Positions 12,847 through 15,032 of a stretch of DNA of 15,032 nt are shown here, in pieces. Source of the stretch: Elusimicrobiota bacterium (GTDB lineage Bacteria > Elusimicrobiota > Elusimicrobia > Elusimicrobiales > UBA9959); NCBI GenBank assembly GCA_003450815.1, contig DMES01000036.1:1-15032 (forward strand), written 5' to 3'. The notes under the pieces were generated by a model that was not told where the DNA came from, did not search any database, and saw only the letters and a program-made list of their open reading frames with translations. How positions within the stretch are numbered: the stretch's first letter is position 1; each line of letters opens with the position of its first letter. A program made the position numbers and the translations under genes.

Positions 12847-14678
12847 CCGAAGACATACCCATTACCGAAAATAAAGACGAACGCCTGCTTTGGATCGGCT
12901 TCCTTAAAGCTTTCACAAGGGCTTTAGTCCAGATAAACCTTTACAAGCCGGACCACCCGCAGGTGCGGCTGGCCCTGGATGAAGGCCGGTCTTTGCTTGA
13001 AAAAATAACCGCCGCCTCGCCGGACGGAGAGTTCTCGCTGACGCTTGACAACGACAAGCTTATAGTAAATGGCTCGCCTCTTCTGACCGCAGACAAGCTG
13101 CCCAATTCCCTGAAAAACCTTTTTTCCAGATTTCACATCCAGACGCTCTCTTTCCTGAACGGAGTCTCCAAAGATGATCTGCTGGCTCTATGCCAGATGC
13201 AGGCTTTCAAAGTTGAAGCAGCCGCCTATCTTAAAGAGCACGGGGTAGAAAAGATCTCCGTCAGTTCTACAGTTTACGCAAAGGTTGAAAAAAACCAGTC
13301 ACAGGCAGAAACCGTGATGAACCCGGCCCGGAGCGCAGGAGAACGGGCGGAGTCTTTGCCGCTTGGACAAACACTCTCGGGGCTCAACCTGGAAGCCTCC
13401 TTTTCCGCGCTGATCGCCAAAGCGACACCCGACGCCGGGGAACAGCGCGCTCTGATGGAATTGCTGGTTAAAAAATTCAAAGACGAAACGGAAGCCACTA
13501 TCTCCAAAGCCGTTGAAGGAATAAGGCGCGAGAAGAAGAAAATTGAGAACGATATAACCCGCACCGAATCCGTTATTTCAAACATCGCAGACGGCGTTGT
13601 GGTGGTGGACAAGGACGGCAAGATTTTGATGATGAATCCGCAGGCTGAGGCCATTTCCGGCAAAGCGCTTTCAGAACTTTCCGGCAAGAAAATTTTTGAC
13701 GTCACTCAGCTTGAAAACCAGGTACTGTCTCTCGCCAAAGAAATAGGAAGCGAAAGCCAGCGCGAAATTTCAAAGGATCTGGAGCAAAAAGGCCAAAAGG
13801 CTATCAGCGAAACCATAAAGAAATCCACCGCCATAATACAAAATGAGGAAGGAAAGATAGTGGGTTCGGTTTCGGTTCCGACCGACTCCACAAAAATGAA
13901 ACAGGTGGAGCAGCTGCAGCAGGATTTTATAGCCAACATGACGCATGAACTGCGCTCTCCGCTGACCTCCATACATATGGCGCTTGATATGCTTGCCAAG
14001 GAAAGCGGGATCGGAGACTCAACGAAAACCATGCTTAACACCGCCATACGCAACTCGGAGCGCCTTAACTCCATAATCACCGATATACTTGATTTCTCCA
14101 AGCTGCAATCTGGCAAACTGGTTTTCCATCCAGAGGACGCTTCACCGGAAGAAATTATTAAAGAGGCGGCCGACGCCATGAAAGCCTGGACCGCCTCAAA
14201 GGGCATAAATCTTTCCGTCGTGGCCGAACAGGGCATGGGGCGTGTTTACGCCGATAAACGCCGCACCATACAGATACTTATAAATCTGGTTTCGAACTCC
14301 ATTAAGTTTACGCCAACCGGCGGGGCTATTGAGATAAGCGCCGACTCGGGCAAGGAAGCCCTTGCCGGCTTTATCTTCTTTTCAGTGAAAGATAACGGCT
14401 GCGGCATAAAAAAAGAGGACCAAGGCAAAGTTTTTGAAAAATTTGTACAGGTGGCCTCCGGGGAAAAAGTGGGCGGCACTGGCCTTGGACTTGCCATCAC
14501 TAAGGCTATGGCGGTAATGCAGGGCGGCACCATAACTATTGAAAGCGAATGGGGCAGGGGCGCAACTTTCCGCGTTGGCCTGCCGATATACCGCAACCAG
14601 CTGGGACACCTGGTTCCCGAACAGCTCCCGGAAGTAAAAAAAGAAAAAGCCTTCTGGCGGAAACTGCTGGGGATATAG
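12843..14678 (+). CDS. Soluble PAS-domain sensor histidine kinase with an unassigned N-terminal domain
   Basis: This is a 611-residue two-component kinase without any membrane segment, so it is likely cytoplasmic. Residues 14-150 form a domain with a YKPDHPQ turn and a segment on the pattern LTLDNDKLIVNGSPL. I have a sense of similar domains in front of signalling modules in deltaproteobacterial-type proteins but cannot name it. A charged helical linker (about 200-245) leads to a PAS domain (245-345, starting VISNIADGVVVVDKDGKIL). The HisKA box FIANMTHELRSPLTSIHM has the phospho-acceptor His368. The ATPase part has the N-box NLVSNSIKF (Asn485), G1 DNGCGI (517-522) and G2 GGTGLGL (544-550), all intact. 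It overlaps the dehydrogenase gene by 4 bases. No response regulator is visible before the window ends. Confidence 0.94.
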   Translation: MTEDIPITENKDERLLWIGFLKAFTRALVQINLYKPDHPQVRLALDEGRSLLEKITAASPDGEFSLTLDNDKLIVNGSPLLTADKLPNSLKNLFSRFHIQTLSFLNGVSKDDLLALCQMQAFKVEAAAYLKEHGVEKISVSSTVYAKVEKNQSQAETVMNPARSAGERAESLPLGQTLSGLNLEASFSALIAKATPDAGEQRALMELLVKKFKDETEATISKAVEGIRREKKKIENDITRTESVISNIADGVVVVDKDGKILMMNPQAEAISGKALSELSGKKIFDVTQLENQVLSLAKEIGSESQREISKDLEQKGQKAISETIKKSTAIIQNEEGKIVGSVSVPTDSTKMKQVEQLQQDFIANMTHELRSPLTSIHMALDMLAKESGIGDSTKTMLNTAIRNSERLNSIITDILDFSKLQSGKLVFHPEDASPEEIIKEAADAMKAWTASKGINLSVVAEQGMGRVYADKRRTIQILINLVSNSIKFTPTGGAIEISADSGKEALAGFIFFSVKDNGCGIKKEDQGKVFEKFVQVASGEKVGGTGLGLAITKAMAVMQGGTITIESEWGRGATFRVGLPIYRNQLGHLVPEQLPEVKKEKAFWRKLLGI

Positions 14679-14706
14679 CCGGTTTTTCAATAAAAACCGG
14701 CGGTTT
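14678..14706 (+). terminator. Candidate intrinsic terminator after the histidine kinase gene
   Basis: GCCGGTTTTT (14678-14687) pairs perfectly with AAAAACCGGC (14692-14701) around the loop CAAT. The stem starts at the last base of the kinase stop codon and is followed by GG and then four T. The U-run is short and offset by two G, so termination strength is uncertain. It is the only terminator-like element downstream of the two plus-strand genes. Confidence 0.5.
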
Positions 14707-14870
14707 TAAAAATATCAGTGAAGGCGGATCATCCTGATCCGTAGTAATGGGCCTCGCCGGCGCTGTAAAAAGTGCCGAATTTGCTTTATCCGCCCCAGTT
14801 CCGCCTTAAAATCCGCTGCGGTATTAATTGGTCGCATTCCTACATTACGCATAAAAATCCCATTAACCTG

Positions 14871-14986
14871 AAAAACCCAGTTGCTTCGTCACACCGGCGA
14901 AAGCTGGTATCCAGATACCGACGGAACTCTAGATTCCGGTTTACACCGGAATGACTGAACAAAAAAAACCCAGCTTGCTCTGACAC
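14871..14986. repeat. Imperfect direct repeats (about 23 bases) flanking the palindromic element
   Basis: Bases 14871-14894 and 14964-14986 both begin AAAAACCCAG and continue TTGCTTCGTCACAC or CTTGCTCTGACAC, matching over most positions with small gaps. The first copy runs a few bases into the left arm of the palindrome (14888-14914). The second starts 9 bases after the right arm. This could be a duplication tied to insertion or slippage. Confidence 0.5.
14888..14955. repeat. Palindromic dispersed-repeat-like element (two hairpin arms)
   Basis: The arms 14888-14914 and 14929-14955 are reverse complements at 19 of 27 positions with a 14-base spacer. Each arm is itself a hairpin: ACCGGC-GAAA-GCTGGT in the first (one G-U pair) and a perfect 8-bp stem (14933-14940 with 14945-14952, loop TTAC) in the second. 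The pattern GTCA..CCGG-CGAAAG-C..GG.AT.CAG is that of a widespread class of intergenic palindromic repeats in proteobacterial and other genomes (GTCATTCCGGCGAAAGCC type). Mutations in both arms suggest an old copy. Confidence 0.6.
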
Positions 14987-15015
14987 TTATGGTATTGCAA
15001 CTGAGGAATTCATCT

Positions 15016-15032
15016 ATGAAAAGGGAAGTCAA
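15016..15032 (+). CDS. Start of a plus-strand gene cut by the right edge
   Basis: ATG at 15016 is preceded by a good ribosome site TGAGGAA (15002-15008), with about 7 bases between them. Only the first five codons (MKREV) are in the window, so the product is unknown. It could be the partner response regulator of the kinase, but the gap and the candidate terminator argue for a separate unit. Confidence 0.5.

Larger units (their letters stand above)
14707..15015. other. Non-coding stretch between the kinase gene and the next plus-strand gene
   Basis: These about 309 bases contain no convincing coding frame or tRNA. They hold a small hairpin (CGGATCA at 14725-14731 with TGATCCG at 14735-14741), a spaced inverted pair AAGGCGGA (14721-14728) and TCCGCCTT (14800-14807), and the palindromic element at 14888-14955 with its flanking direct repeats. 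Any promoter for the gene at 15016 should lie at the right end, but I see no convincing -35/-10 pair. Confidence 0.6.

Noticed and set aside
13706..14236. 176-codon minus-strand frame, and a neighbouring 143-codon one, opposite the histidine kinase
   Set aside because: Both are Ser- and Ile-rich products typical of antisense shadows. The kinase motifs on the plus strand are continuous.
14772..14954. 60-codon plus-strand frame in the downstream gap
   Set aside because: It runs through the palindromic repeat and has no ribosome site or protein-like pattern.

Overview
This window is an ordinary bacterial chromosome segment with compact genes, short gaps and ATGA gene overlaps. Nine genes run on the minus strand and two on the plus strand, reading away from a divergent intergenic region at about 11430-11547. 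The gene content (M50 protease-trpS-scpA-scpB block, GlgE, a Corynebacterium-type GT4 glycogen synthase, TreZ, a soluble PAS kinase) would fit a Gram-negative or candidate-phylum lineage such as Elusimicrobiota or a deltaproteobacterial relative. That placement is inference; no marker gene here settles it.

Minus strand, in transcription order: a small M50 site-2-type protease (11429-10794), tryptophanyl-tRNA synthetase trpS (10742-9651), condensin partners scpA (9654-8929, ATGA overlap with trpS) and scpB (8818-8081), a GalT-family nucleotidyltransferase (8024-7035), GT5 glycogen synthase glgA (6940-5483), a GT4 glycogen/maltose-1-phosphate synthase of the GlgM type (5385-4186), malto-oligosyltrehalose trehalohydrolase treZ (4115-2178) and maltosyltransferase glgE (2140-98). 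The last five form a storage-polysaccharide and trehalose block. GlgM would make maltose-1-phosphate from ADP-glucose, GlgE would polymerise it into alpha-glucan, GlgA would extend glucan classically, and TreZ would release trehalose from glucan ends modified by TreY, which is not in the window. GlgA carries Asn at the position normally held by a catalytic His, which raises the question of whether the GlgM-GlgE route dominates.

Plus strand: a UDP-N-acetylglucosamine 6-dehydrogenase-like gene (11548-12846) overlaps by ATGA a soluble PAS histidine kinase with an unassigned N-terminal domain (12843-14678). After it come a candidate terminator, a non-coding stretch with a palindromic dispersed-repeat-like element flanked by an imperfect direct repeat, and the first codons of another plus-strand gene (15016 onward). 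At the left edge, a short plus-strand reading frame ends convergently with glgE inside a 13-bp hairpin.

The most unusual structure lies between the genes. Four consecutive minus-strand gaps (glgM/glgA, glgA/galT, galT/scpB, scpB/scpA) each hold a degenerate array of 6-8 bp units, and each gap has a different unit. Three of the four are built as inverted repeats, and three include the stop codon of the upstream gene. They resemble the short tandemly repeated heptamers known from cyanobacteria, but with a different motif in every gap.
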